From contig JBNGIQ010007204.1 in assembly GCA_049999765.1 (NCBI GenBank), forward strand, positions 40,935 to 96,358: a stretch of DNA of 55,424 nucleotides. Direction: 5' to 3'. Below are positions 1-10,342 of the stretch, piece after piece (position 1 is the stretch's first letter; the number at the start of each line of letters is the position of its first letter). This DNA comes from Phaeoceros laevis. Lineage: Eukaryota; Anthocerotophyta; Anthocerotopsida; Notothyladales. Under the pieces are notes generated by a model. That model was given only the letters and a program-made list of their open reading frames with translations, was not told the DNA's origin and searched no databases. A program made the position numbers and the translations under genes.

Positions 1-1
1 A

Positions 2-507
2 CACAACCACATAGTTACCCCTTACTTGGACAATCCACATCAAAGGTTCCAAGCTGGATTTTGCAAGACATATAGCTGTCTCCATCACCTATTTACCTTA
101 TGAGCAGCCATTGAGAAGGCCAAGGTATCAGGGCAGACATTGTATGCATATTTCATAGATCTGCGGAAGGCATTTGACTCTATTCCAAGAGTCAAACTCT
201 GGGATGCTATGAGCAAAGCAAACATTCCAGACACACTTATTAGGGCCATGCAGTTGATGTACCAACATTGCACAGTGCAGATCAGAATAGATGAGGGCAT
301 CACTACCTCATTTCAAAGCAACATGGGATTGAAGCAAGGATGCCCTGAGTCTCCAACTGCGTTTGCAATTTACATGGAAGAACTATTGAAAAGATTCACA
401 ACAGCAACAGACCTTGATGCTCCAGAATTGCTCGGACTCACTATAGCCCTCCTATTATTCGCAGATGATATAGTAAAATTTAAAGTTACAGTCACAGATA
501 CCCGCTA
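2..507 (+). pseudogene. LINE reverse transcriptase fragment
   Basis: This is a piece of the catalytic core of a non-LTR reverse transcriptase. The open part starts near 140 and reads YFIDLRKAFDSIP (RT motif with the first catalytic Asp), then GLKQGCPESP, then LLLFADDIV (the FADD catalytic pair). The same frame upstream of 140 gives QRFQAGFCKTYS and AAIEKAK, interrupted by TGA at about 110, so the open frame is an artefact of an upstream stop. Coding stops just after FADD, and no thumb region, endonuclease or zinc knuckle follows. It resembles the RT at 23.6-24.0 kb but is clearly a different, more divergent copy. The left edge runs off the window, so the 5' part may lie outside. It is a dead remnant; RT identity is certain, family assignment is not. 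Confidence 0.9.
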
Positions 508-998
508 ATATGATTGTTCTTACCGCCGACATTGCTAATTACCACCGGGCCACTAATCAGACCTTTCTGAAACTTATCTTAGCCACTCTAAGCAGGTACC
601 AAGGGTGGCATCACAACCGGGAAGGAGGCAGGGACAAAAAGCCGACACACAAGCACGCAAGTAACGGCCGCAGGGAGCACCAGGCTCGGGGACAGGGCGG
701 AACAGACACAATATGATATAAGGAGACCACGATCCCAAAGTGGGGTTCGCACCTGCCTTGACCAAAACCTCAGATTAGATACGAAAAACCTCGCCGCTTC
801 GAACAGGTCCAAATTACCCATAACAGGAGAGGTGCATCACTAAAACACAACAATGGGGATCCTGAGTACAACTCGCTTTTTAAATAAAGCATGGGGCCCA
901 CCACAAGGGCACCATAGGGGTACCGAGTCTCACTCATATACGTTTCGAAGGCCCCGAGGTATGCATTCTTCAGTTATTGCTACAACCTTCTTACGATA
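508..998. other. No recognisable gene
   Basis: The gap lies between the RT fragment and the next coding block. Short overlapping open frames occur on both strands, but none has recognisable motifs. I see no convincing promoter or repeat. Confidence 0.5.
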
Positions 999-2405
999 AT
1001 GGACTGGAACGTGGCCACCATGGTGGGGAGACAACAAAGGGCGGTCACCCACCAATTCTACGTGCTCACAGTGGGAAGGTGCCCTGGTATCTATCAGTCA
1101 TGGCAGGCGGCGGCCCGGCAACAGCAGGGCATCCAAACAGGGGTTTTTCAAGGGGTTGCAATGGAACAGGAAGCCCAGCTCCTAGCAATCAGGATCATGG
1201 GTAGGTCTTCTGTGCTCCCAATCTATTGGAAAGGGGGACACGCAGACAAGGAAGCGCAGATAACTCCCATGTGGAAACTACGCTTAGGAGCCCTCTCTAT
1301 CCCTGGGACAGATAACAGTCATATTGATGCCTTAGGCGAGAAGGCTATGAAGGAGATAGCCCTGAGGATACCATTAAATGACCTCTCATCCCTGGCCAGA
1401 GTCTCACCCAGATGGTGCCAGATTCTCCACAGTCATGACGTTGGGGACCAGATTAGCCGGCGCGAAGGGCTACCGCGCTATGAACTGTGCAAGCAACCCA
1501 TGCGCTCCTCACTCCACCTCATGCTTCATTTCCGCTTTTGGCACAGTTTCCACATTTCAAGGGCCAAATACGAGGTGTTCAAAGACCTTCTCAAGGATTT
1601 TAGAGACATACCCGTCTTAGTCGTTACACAACAGGGGTCCGGTTATGGGGAGGCATTGGAGAACTCACCGACAGAAGCGGAAGCATTCATTCGTAGTCAA
1701 ATTAAAGCTTGGCAGGAAGATGATTGGCAGGAATGGGCGCAATAGCTGGAGGACACACAGGGTAACTCTCCGTCGAAACTGCAAAACCTACTGACGGAAC
1801 AGCTGGCCAATATCTTGCTGAGGCTCTGACCTGATGAACTGGTAAATATTCCATAGTTGAACTCCTTTTGTCATGAGTTCATCCAAGATCGTGATTTTTC
1901 TCGTAGTTACTCACTCAAATGGGTTTACCAAGGTGTGGGTGGTGCAAATCTGTCATGAGATCAAAATTACACCTTTCCCTCCATTTCTGCTTCCACCATA
2001 CAAAAACCCTACAACGGAGAGAATTTGAAGACGACTCAAGTATGCTTCGGTTTTATAGTGATTGGAATCACGAACCCTTGACCCGCTTTGTCAGGAAGGA
2101 ATGGTATTGGCCAGAGCATGGCATAAGTTGTTGGAGGGCCCCTCATTTAGGCCCCCCCCCCGGACTCTGAGGTCAACCAGATTTGGGTAACACTGGGGGA
2201 ACACCTGTATGACAGGGCTATTTCCTGGGACGAAGACGATGCTGCCTGGGGGAAAGAGTCCAAGGGGAGGAAGGTATGCTACCGGATTCACCTGAGCTCC
2301 GGAGGTTTTTTATCAGAAACCAGACCGAGACAAGCTACGCCGACGAGCATGGGGTACAAGGATTTGTGGACCGATGGGGGAACTAACCTTTCGAGTGAGG
2401 AATAG
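999..2405 (+). pseudogene. RNase H1-type hybrid-binding domain fused to two F-box-like/zinc-finger modules (degenerate)
   Basis: The first open part (999-1745, 248 aa) starts with FYVLTVGRCPGIYQSW at about residue 24. This is the signature of the RNase H1 N-terminal RNA/DNA hybrid-binding domain, also called viroplasmin-like. Residues 118-190 then align without gaps to the F-box-like/C2H2 region of the genes at 3019, 10343 and 13752, but the first finger Cys is Tyr. The same frame runs past TAG 1743 into a second module, hit by TGA 1827 and TAG 1854. A frame slip near 1915 leads to LPRCGWCKSVM and LHLSLHFCFHH, a finger with both Cys. A run of ten C at 2152-2161 appears to return the frame for an acidic tail ending at TAG 2403. 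The hybrid-binding domain is recognised; the F-box call is inferred from pattern. Only the 999-1745 part could be made as it stands. Confidence 0.6.
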
Positions 2406-3018
2406 GGGAGTGGCATTAAGCTGCCTAAGTCTTTTTCCCTCATGCAGGTAGCAAGGTTGCGTCTAAATGTCACACTCAGTTTGAGGGTAGGTAGGCATAC
2501 AAATTGTCGGAGTGCCACGTTAAAAGGCTCTCATTAAATGCAGATTTTCTCAAAAGTCTCCCTTTCTTTCCGACTAAGTTAACCCCCACAATCACGAACA
2601 GGTCGCGGAAACTCATAATTTGAAAACATCACATCCTTCCGGTAGTAGGCCCCCGCCAGTTAAGAATATGCTTTTCATAAGGTAAGAAAGCACCGATCAA
2701 AACTACCTAGGATACGACGATCATAACTTGGGCTTCGGCCCTTAAAAGGCCTCAGTCTATGAGCCCAGGCATTGATGGTACACTACGGCACCAACAATCG
2801 ATTATCACGACTCTAACTGTGAGATGACGTATCATTTTGATGGTCGGCCCAGTGGCTGTCGGTAACATACTACTGTTCTGTGACCGAGCAGGCGCTGTCG
2901 AGCTAATTCGGCACTGTGATTAATATCTGTCTGTGTCGTATAGGTAGCATAATGTATTATGCCTCCTCATACTTAAGGGGCAACCTTCTGAACAGTCCAC
3001 ATTTCCAAAGCAACCACA
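2406..3018. other. No recognisable gene
   Basis: No open frame with family motifs is seen on either strand. The stretch directly precedes the intact F-box/finger gene and presumably holds its promoter, but I see no clear TATA box or other element. Confidence 0.4.
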
Positions 3019-3762
3019 ATGAGCGGACTCAAGGCCATCTGCAACAAAATCTGGGAGGCATTAGCACCATTCCTACTACCACACGATGTTGGCCGTTTAC
3101 AGCTCCTAGATAAGGAGCTCTGGACACTTCTGAGGGCGCCGGAAAAGAGGACGCAATTCTATAGGCTGAAACGGCTACCTTTCTGCCGAAGATGCGATTA
3201 TGCTTCGGTGAGTACTTTCCACGCGGAGCTACATGTTCGGACATTCCACAAAGGGGACCTTCTGTTAGAACTTTACGAGGCACTAGTGGAAGAACTGGAC
3301 GGGATTGAGCAGGCAAATTTTGATGCCCTCGAAGCATCAAACTTGCAAAGACCACTGACCATTCTGGAAAATGAAGGGTTGCAGCTTTCTTACTTCGAGG
3401 AAAGAAGACTGGCAGCGGGACAAAGTAGGGGGGCCTGGGAGGGACACTGTTGGCTGTGGCATCCTTTGGGGGAGGTCTGTAAATTGCTCAGCGAACGATG
3501 GGCAGAGGCAGTCAAAGAGAGGGCACAAGCAGGAGTTCTCGATGTGGAAGGAGCCGCGAAAGGGAGGGCCAAGGAACTGATCAATGGCACACATGTTTGT
3601 GACACACGGTGTTCAATTGGCTTAGGCGGAATTCGCAGAACACATGGACGCCACAACCACAACAGGCTCATCACAATGGAGCTAGCGGGCCGTCATCCAG
3701 GGAACCGACAGGACAGACCAGCCTCGGAGTTTATCCTCAACATGCACTACTATCAAGAGTAG
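3019..3762 (+). CDS. F-box-like/C2H2 zinc-finger family protein, copy 3
   Basis: An intact 247-aa frame. Residues 8-45 (IWEALAPFLLPHDVGRLQLL, then DKELWTLLRAPEKR) have the hydrophobic spacing of an F-box: Leu-Pro start, helix, then a Trp-containing second helix. A C2H2 finger follows: C56-x2-C59-x12-H72-x4-H77. The middle is Trp-rich, around residues 140-165. The C-terminus carries HVCDTRC and GGIRRTHG, a second probable metal-binding motif, and ends in a hydrophobic/aromatic stretch. It aligns end to end with the proteins at 10343 and 13752. The ATG at 3019 is chosen because it sits at the matching place in all three. No function is known to me; if the F-box reading is right it could be a substrate receptor of an SCF ubiquitin ligase, but that is inference. 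No transposase or polymerase motif is present. Confidence 0.7.
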   Translation: MSGLKAICNKIWEALAPFLLPHDVGRLQLLDKELWTLLRAPEKRTQFYRLKRLPFCRRCDYASVSTFHAELHVRTFHKGDLLLELYEALVEELDGIEQANFDALEASNLQRPLTILENEGLQLSYFEERRLAAGQSRGAWEGHCWLWHPLGEVCKLLSERWAEAVKERAQAGVLDVEGAAKGRAKELINGTHVCDTRCSIGLGGIRRTHGRHNHNRLITMELAGRHPGNRQDRPASEFILNMHYYQE

Positions 3763-4605
3763 CTTCCATCTTCAATGGCGAACATGGGGCCAGGTAATGA
3801 TTCAACACTCCTTCATTTCTCCCAGATCTTTCCCTTAGGGCTAGTTCCGGCTACCACACTGGGTACTATGACTCTTTTTTGGGTTTACCGAATCTTGTCA
3901 AAACTGTCTTTTCCAGAGCTTGAGGGACTGACGGAAGGACCATGAGCCCTGCCCCCTACCCAGGCCAGCCCAAATCCAGCTAACAGGTAACAATTGGTGT
4001 TTGGCAGGAACAAAAAACGGGTCTCACAAGAACAAGAGATCGAGACATAGCATTCAATAGATCAGCACTCACTTCCTTCCATCAATGGTGGCCTCTTTCT
4101 CAGGTCACATTTTGTTGACCATGACACAGAGTACTGATGGACTAAGACAACACCGCGGGACGAATTATAGAGCCCCAGCTTCCATCTGAAATTTATGTTT
4201 TATTAGCCAGGTAGGGAATGGCATACTGAGCTATAACAGCAGTCTAGTAGCCCAACTAAGCGAATCTTGGGCACGGAGGTTCCGGTAAGGGGGTAACAAC
4301 GACTTGGTTCCTCGCCCACGGAACTCCTCTAACATCTGCTCTTGCCCAGGCACTAGGGTAAAAAGATTACTTCCCAACTAAGCTAAGCAGACACCTCTTC
4401 CCGTGGCACCAGGTAATGGCGAGCATAGCATCATCCAAACCCAAAGAGTTCTTTTTTAGAGTAATGGAGGAAATAAAATGGCCAACTTCTACTTACTCGG
4501 AACAATAATCCACTATTAGATCGGCGATAATCGGAGCGGACGATACGACAAAAGAGATAGCCGACCAAGGAAGGGCCGAGCCAAGTAAAGGCACTGGGCG
4601 GGGAT
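3763..4605. other. No recognisable gene
   Basis: A possible short intron-like segment (CCAG, GTAATG, later a pyrimidine tract and CCCAG) lies at about 3791-3824 just after the stop, which might be a 3' UTR intron of the preceding gene. Otherwise nothing is identifiable. Confidence 0.35.
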
Positions 4606-5540
4606 ATGCCTAACAATCGATGTCATACCGGACGGACACATATACAGCGCTATCCCAGCGACAGACTTCACGACTTAGTACCCATAAGGAGGCCACTTGG
4701 GGACAAAATATATTTTGGCGGCCGCAGTACTATACGGACCTCCTATCCCAGTATTACAGTCACGGTCCCTCGCCATTTATCCATAAGTACGATAGGAGGG
4801 ACCATGAGGTGGGCAGCCGCAATATCTCAAAGCTAAGTACAAGCCTGCCACCGAACGACAACTACAAATCGCACGACTGCAATAGGCCACAATTTACAGA
4901 AACTGCCCCTCGCCGGCCAAGACATTGCCAAAGGGAACTTGGCAGATAAAAGCCTTTTTTCACGACAAAGTCAGGGCTCTACGACGACGGAATGAAGGCA
5001 CTGCAGTGATCCGGGGAATCCGAGGGTCGAGGCGGTTACTCCCTTTCGCACATTTACCCCAGGGCCATGCAGCCCCCGGACATAAGGAATCTGGGTTACA
5101 CTCCATGCACCAGCCACAGGCCCAGACTGTTCACAAATGAATGGATACCGCCTCCGCCTCTACCCCAACTACGGTGGCAACAGTACGTTAAATGATGGAT
5201 ACCACCTCCACCCTCAGGATTACATCGGCACAAGGCCCCTGATTGCGACCTCACCCTGGTCCGGATTACGATGCTACCTGGGTCCATTACTCTGCAGTAC
5301 AATCCCGGGTCCATTACTCTGCGGTACAACCGAACACCAGACTACGCTTGCTACCCCTACCGAGCCGACCCGACCCTCCGACCAAGCCATCCCGAACCTT
5401 CTACCAAGCCATCTCGGGATTACATCGGCACAAGATCCTCGACGGCAACCTGATTTTGATTATGACCCTCCTACGTCTATTACCAGGCGGTACAACTCCG
5501 GGTCTATTACTCTGCGGTACACCCGGACTCCCGATTACTC
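4606..5540 (+). other. Coding-like Tyr/Pro/Ser-rich stretch, frames broken
   Basis: Overlapping open frames (4606-4949, 4925-5140, 5137-5625) give low-complexity, Tyr-, Ser- and Pro-rich peptide that jumps frame several times. The segment precedes the ORF1-like gene at 5541 and could be its disordered N-terminal region, with introns or decay explaining the frame jumps. Within it, a 26-bp unit around GGTCCATTACTCTGC is repeated in tandem at about 5280-5332 and again, diverged, at about 5500-5520. No domain is recognised, and I do not claim a start codon. Confidence 0.3.
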
Positions 5541-7627
5541 TTGCTATTCTTACCGAGCCGTCCTGAACCTCCTACCACGCTGTACCGAACCTCCTACTTT
5601 CGGCCCCAACCGCCACCACCTTTAAGAGGAGCTCCGAGGGGCATCCAGCCTCATTCGCCTCCGCTCTGCCAGCGATCCTCCACATTTCTGCCGCAGTGCC
5701 CACACTCCCTCCGTTGCTATTACTGCACTTCGAAACGGTCCCCAATGGGACATCTTGGGAAGCCAACTCTGCTGGGGGAGTCCTCGATCTCAGGAGAGCC
5801 GGGTGATGCTGCTGCTTACTTTGCCTCTGAGGAAGCCCTGGTGAATGGGAATGCACTCACTCTGGAGGATCACTTGGACAGCCAATCGCTCATATCGCGC
5901 AAACGCCCAAGAGAGGTACCCCATCTTTACTTTCAGCATCTCTCAAATTGCTCCACTTCTTAGACTGAATTCTCTTCCTCACCTACGTTTTTTATCTCAA
6001 GGAGAACGAGGTCTCCAACGTGCCCATTTAAATTGTTCCGACACTTGGAGATGTTCAGCTGCAAGACACTTGGCCGCAACGGCTCTCCCAACTGCCATCG
6101 CCCATGAATAACTACGCCAACATCACCCCCACCGACCACGGGGTGAAAGGGACACAAGTGACCCACAATGTTGCATAGAGTGTTCATCACGACAACCTAC
6201 AACTGATAGCCACAGTGGCTCAGAATGCAAGAGAGGTAGGACATCTTCTTTCTCTGTTTATGTCATTGCTCGAAAGCTCCGTACCAGTTTAGCTATCTGA
6301 TAATCGGACACCTACATTTTCTATCTCGAGGAGAAGGAGGTCTCCAACGCGCCCATTCAAATTGTCCCGACACTTGGAGATGCTCGACTGCAAGATACCT
6401 GGCCGCAACAGCTCTCCCAGCTGCCATCGCCCATGAATAACTACGCCAACATCACCTCCACCATCCACGGGGTGAAAGGGACACAAGCGACCCACAATGT
6501 TACACGAAGTGTTCATCACGACAACTTACAGCTGATAGCCACCGTGGCCCAGAATGCAAGAGAGGTAGGACATCTTTCTCTGTTTATGACACTGCTTGCA
6601 AGTTCCATACCAGTTCACACACCTGATAGTCGGACTGTCTGCTCAAGGAGAAGGTGGTCTCCAACAATCTCAATCAGGCCGTCCCGACAGTTGGGGACAC
6701 CCAACCACATACCACCTGGCCGCAGCAGTTGGACCCGTTGCCCCCCGCAACAAATGGATACGTCAACAACGGCATCATCAACCAAGGAGGGAACGGGCTG
6801 GGGATGGCTCGCAACTCAGTCTCAACGGGCCATCTTGACCACTTGCAAATGGTGGCAGCAGCAGCTCAGAGCTCCTTGCAGCCAAGTTATGGGATACCCC
6901 AGCGCATTTACACGCCAAAACCTCATCCGCCCTCAAGGAAGGCACCACGACTTCAGAGTCGAGGTGAGTGGGAGCAGACCACAAATGAGGAGACAGAGGA
7001 AGACGAAGAACCTACGGGAGATAACCGCCATCCCACCAAGGTCCGCATCCTTGGCCTGCTTGAGCACAATGAGGAGGATTTTAAACCAGACAAGTTCCAG
7101 GACCAGGTGGACTGGCTTGTGGAATGGGCAAAGGTGTCACTGTCAGATCTCGAGACAGCTACTCGTCTCCCCCCCCTGCGTTGCTACTTCAAGGAAACGG
7201 AAGCCCCACCTCCCTGGCCACATGTCTCTCCAAGACCCACCGTCATTGACATAAAGAGTTCAGCAATCAGGGACTGCTTCTTCAGGGCTCAGACAGCACG
7301 CCGCATCCGACCATCTAGTGCAAATCTAGGCGGTCCCCTTCTCTTACAACTACAAGAAGCCCGGATCCAGGGGCCCTCGCCGGTGAAAGATTGTTATAGT
7401 AAGCACCCTCTTGTTTTTTGGCCCTCTCCCTAGCTGTGTGGAATTTTCACTATGTGGCTTCGTTTATTCTGGAGGAGTCCTTGCCTTCTTCACTATTGAA
7501 GCTTCTCCCTGTCTCTCTACAGATCATTCGCAAAGCAACTAGGCCAAGAGTCGGGACGGGCAGCTTTCATGCTACAGTTAGACATCCACGGTTTCTCATT
7601 TCTCGGCACCACTACTCGGCATTATAG
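5541..7627 (+). CDS. Multi-exon protein with L1-ORF1-like RRM
   Basis: Inferred exons: up to 5915 (ends KRPRE, an NLS-like basic patch), 6002-6235, 6331-6564 and 6648-about 7400. A last coding-like piece lies at about 7520-7627 (SFAKQLGQESGRAAF). The introns of 86, 95 and 83 nt run GT to AG and all keep phase 0. The 3' exon encodes an acidic linker and then KVRILGLLEHNEED, and further on RPTVIDIKSSAIRDCFFRA. That arrangement is the RRM-like nucleic-acid-binding fold of L1-type ORF1 proteins. Two of the exons are tandem copies, and the first holds TAA 6029 and TAG 6176, so a functional mRNA would have to skip it. The phase of the last exon does not fit my donor choice. Introns argue against an ordinary LINE ORF1; a host gene derived from one is inference. 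Confidence 0.5.
5916..6647 (+). repeat. Tandem duplication of a 234-bp phase-0 exon with flanking introns
   Basis: Exon copies at 6002-6235 and 6331-6564 are both exactly 234 bp and strongly similar. Each begins GAGAA(C/G)GAGGTCTCC after an AG and ends GCAAGAGAG before GTAGGACATC. The repeat period is 329 bp, then 317 bp to the start of the third, more diverged copy at 6648 (VSNNLNQAVPTVGD against VSNAPIQIVPTLGD). Because each exon starts and ends in phase 0, copies can be added or skipped without changing frame. The first copy has two in-frame stops. Confidence 0.8.
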
Positions 7628-8495
7628 TTAAGGATACGGTAGCTCTAAATCGCTGTAGAAACGCAAAGTCTACCCCTAGGCCAAAGTTTTTCCCTTAGCA
7701 GACACGAAGCTTTGTTTAACAGCAGGCCAGGCTTCTTTTTTGGTACGAAGGCTAAATTTTGAGCTAAACTCCCAGTGGTTATAAAGTGTGTTCCCAAGGT
7801 CGGTGGCGGCCATCTTCTATTTAAGATTCTCTGCGTGGACCCGCCCTTCTCCCTTTCGGTTCCTCTTTTCAAATACAGAAGAATACACTTAATAGCAAGC
7901 AGGCCCTCATTATACAGGGCCTGTCTTCCTGTTTTTTGAGCATTTTTTGCCCCTGGATATCAATAGCACCGGGCCCAGTTGCAGTATTATACTGACCATC
8001 TTACAAGGGCGCTATAAAGGCTTCAGACATAGGGCGAACGTGGAATCGGACTCAACACGGCCCTACCTTCGCAATTTAATCAAACAGATTGAGGGCACTT
8101 AAAAGGACTGCATGGAGCACACAGAGGAACGCACAGACAAATTCACAGCCCAAAAAAGGGCAAAAACCAGCCCTACTCTTCCAACAAAGCTCCCCGTTTA
8201 AACGACCAAGATAACCCTCCCTGCTACGGGGATTAGTTGTTATCATAAGGCAGCAAGGTTTGCCTTTAACATTTGCTTATAAACACATATGACTCCCAGT
8301 ACTAAGAGGTGTCGTGACACCCAAGTTACCCCAAAGACGGCACAACAGGGTCCCTAGGGTACCCTCATCACGGGACCGCTTCATCCACCCTACTTAAACT
8401 ATGATCGGCCACACATTGAAGACCTCTCTTTCAGTAGGTATCCAACCACCCCTCTTTTCTGTCTTGCCGCTATCCTGCTCCTCACACAATTCACG
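7628..8495. other. No recognisable gene
   Basis: The stretch is AT-richer than its neighbours and has no open frame with recognisable motifs. The region just before 8496 is pyrimidine-rich (CTCTTTTCTGTCTTGCC), which may be promoter or an intron end. Confidence 0.4.
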
Positions 8496-9104
8496 ATGGC
8501 TCACAAGGCGCATGGCTGGCTACGTTCAGAGGCAGACCACGCCCAAATCATGGCGGAACGTCTACGAATCCGGAGAATGCTCACGACACCAAGCACATTA
8601 CCAATCGGCCTCAACACATTACCACTGCTTCGACAGGCGCACTCAACCACATCCCCAACTCAGCCTCACCAGGTCTCACCAGAAACGGATCCCTCGCCAC
8701 AAGGACAGGGAGCGGGGGGAGGAGGTTTCCCGACCTGTTGGCGGGCATCGCCGGTGCCAAGTCATGCTAGTGCCAAATCTGCGCATCTTACACGGTCGGA
8801 TGAGCCTATAGAGCTGCTTCAGGAGGTATCCTCTATACCCAAGGCTAAGCGACATCGACCCAGCTCCGGCAAAGCACAATCGACCCTCCACGAAGATTTG
8901 GTACATTGGCGGAAGATGAACTTACCAATCATTGCAAAAGACACGGTGGCGACCAGGTGTGCCCTCTCCAACACGATTCGGCAATTCCTCAAGTTCTACA
9001 ACAAGGAGGCGGAACAGTCCTCTCTAGCTGAAGCCAAGGCCAATTGTATCAAGGCTCTTGACAAAGATGCCCATCGCACAGGTAGTGAGGGCAGGGCAGA
9101 TTAA
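8496..9104 (+). CDS. Unknown protein with basic/Pro-rich linker and helical C-terminus
   Basis: An open 202-aa frame. The first 40 residues are probably helical and basic. Residues 45-110 are Pro/Ser/Gly-rich and look disordered. Residues 130-195 (EDLVHWRKMNLPIIAKD, TIRQFLKFYNKEAEQ) look like a small helical bundle; the LPI followed by Lys/Asp faintly resembles TFIIS N-terminal-like domains, but too weakly to assign. The frame near its end reads CATCGCACAG, GTAGTG, a plausible splice donor at about 9082, so the last few residues may be intronic. It lies between the ORF1-like gene and another decayed reading frame, all on +. I do not recognise the family. Confidence 0.4.
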   Translation: MAHKAHGWLRSEADHAQIMAERLRIRRMLTTPSTLPIGLNTLPLLRQAHSTTSPTQPHQVSPETDPSPQGQGAGGGGFPTCWRASPVPSHASAKSAHLTRSDEPIELLQEVSSIPKAKRHRPSSGKAQSTLHEDLVHWRKMNLPIIAKDTVATRCALSNTIRQFLKFYNKEAEQSSLAEAKANCIKALDKDAHRTGSEGRAD

Positions 9105-9599
9105 GTCTCCAAGACACCCCCGGGGGTGCACCGGACAGTAAGTAAGGAGAGATAGCTACATAGGAATTCAGGCATTACAAGTGTAACACCTTCTAGTCAG
9201 CATTCATGCTCACTGTACATCGATCCAGGATGAGGTCATTTTTTCAAAAGATGTTCGCAATCGGTGTCATAACTCCAGAAGACTATAGCGTTGCCCTCTT
9301 AAAAACCCGCAAGATTGGCATATTTACTCTCAACACAAACAAAATCATTTCTTTACATCTGATTGACCCACCTCAGTACAGATTCTATTTTCCCCATACA
9401 AACATGGGTCTTAGTCTACTACCTCTCACAGCCAGCACTTCCCCAAGCTGACTAAACTACACCAGGCGGCCAAATCAACACAGTTTACAGAATCGCCCCA
9501 TCGCACCCAGCACCGTTCTTTGCGTCTCAACACTAGGCCTTCACCTCCTCAATCCACATCGTTCAAACTTCCATTCTGACAATTCACAACGAGGGGCCC
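9105..9599. other. No supported gene
   Basis: An 81-aa frame at 9206-9451 has no recognisable motif and uneven composition. I treat it as chance. A run of C at about 9596-9603 borders the next coding-like stretch. Confidence 0.35.
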
Positions 9600-10060
9600 C
9601 CCCAGGCAAACACAATATTGTCGGCATAGTAGGAGATCAAGACGTTCCCCTACAAATCAAATGGAATCAACGACAGATCATACAATGTGAGGATGAGAGC
9701 ATTCAAAGAGGGGAACCCTTCAATTCCGACTCCACGATTAATCGAACGGATCTTACCAAAGGGATCCTTGCGAGTCGATAGTCCCTAGGGGATCGCCCTG
9801 TCCCGCGGATAAGGACGGGCAAGATAGGTACGCCATCGAAAGCCGCCCGTCCACCGGCATAAACACACAGAGAGGGGGAATTCATGGATGCACGGCCATT
9901 ATCGTTCGCGGAAGCACTTCCTGGGACGAAAACACCCCCAGGAACACAGTCAATTCCAGGCATGGGTCTCAGAGCCGCAGAGCAGCCACTAGGCGGGGCC
10001 GTCGTCATGATAGAAGACGAAAATAACTGGTGGGCAAGACAGCCCCTCAAGGACCCTTAA
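9600..10060 (+). pseudogene. Decayed reading frame with SFAEAL motif, possibly retroelement ORF1 N-terminus
   Basis: One frame reads sensibly across about 150 codons with only two stops, TAG 9779 and TAA 9860. Its first part includes NIVGIVGDQDVPLQIKW. The last 58 codons, from ATG 9884 to TAA 10058, include RPLSFAEALPGTK, which resembles the conserved Ser-Phe-Ala motif near the start of many plant LINE ORF1 proteins. The tail ends in ENNWWARQPLKDP. No zinc knuckle or RRM follows. The SFA similarity is weak evidence, and the alternative is an unrelated host gene fragment. Confidence 0.35.
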
Positions 10061-10150
10061 AACCAGATGCTAACTTTGATGCTGGCTAACAGCAACTATG
10101 CCCTAACCATTACCTCTTTCTAAGTAAAGGGTACCCCCCATTATTATTAG

Positions 10151-10319
10151 GCTACCAGGTGCAAATCTGTACGACATCCACAAAATAGGTCAGGATGGGG
10201 GCCCTAATGTGGCGCGCGTAAACACACCCATGAAAGATATCAAACGGGAGTTTGCGTATTCGCCAAACAGGATTGTGAAGTTTTCCAAGGTCCAAAGGCG
10301 GTCAGCTTCAACACCGTAG
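10151..10319 (+). other. Coding-like exon of unknown gene
   Basis: A likely acceptor (TTATTATTAG) is followed by an uninterrupted frame of about 55 codons containing NLYDIHKIGQDGGPNVARV and IKREFAYSPNRIVKFSK, ending at TAG 10317. The composition is typical of real protein. It stops only 24 bp before the start of the next F-box/finger gene, so it may be the last exon of an upstream gene, perhaps the broken frame at 9600-10060. Confidence 0.35.
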
Positions 10320-10342
10320 CGGTCTCAACACAGGAGCTCGGA

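Noticed and set aside
999-1160. Viroplasmin-like domain as evidence of an integrated caulimovirus
   Set aside because: The domain is shared with RNase H1. No movement protein, coat zinc knuckle or caulimovirus-type RT lies nearby, and a second copy precedes an RNase H fold.
7645-7872. 75-aa minus frame as a gene
   Set aside because: No motif and no supporting signals; it lies in AT-rich intergenic sequence.
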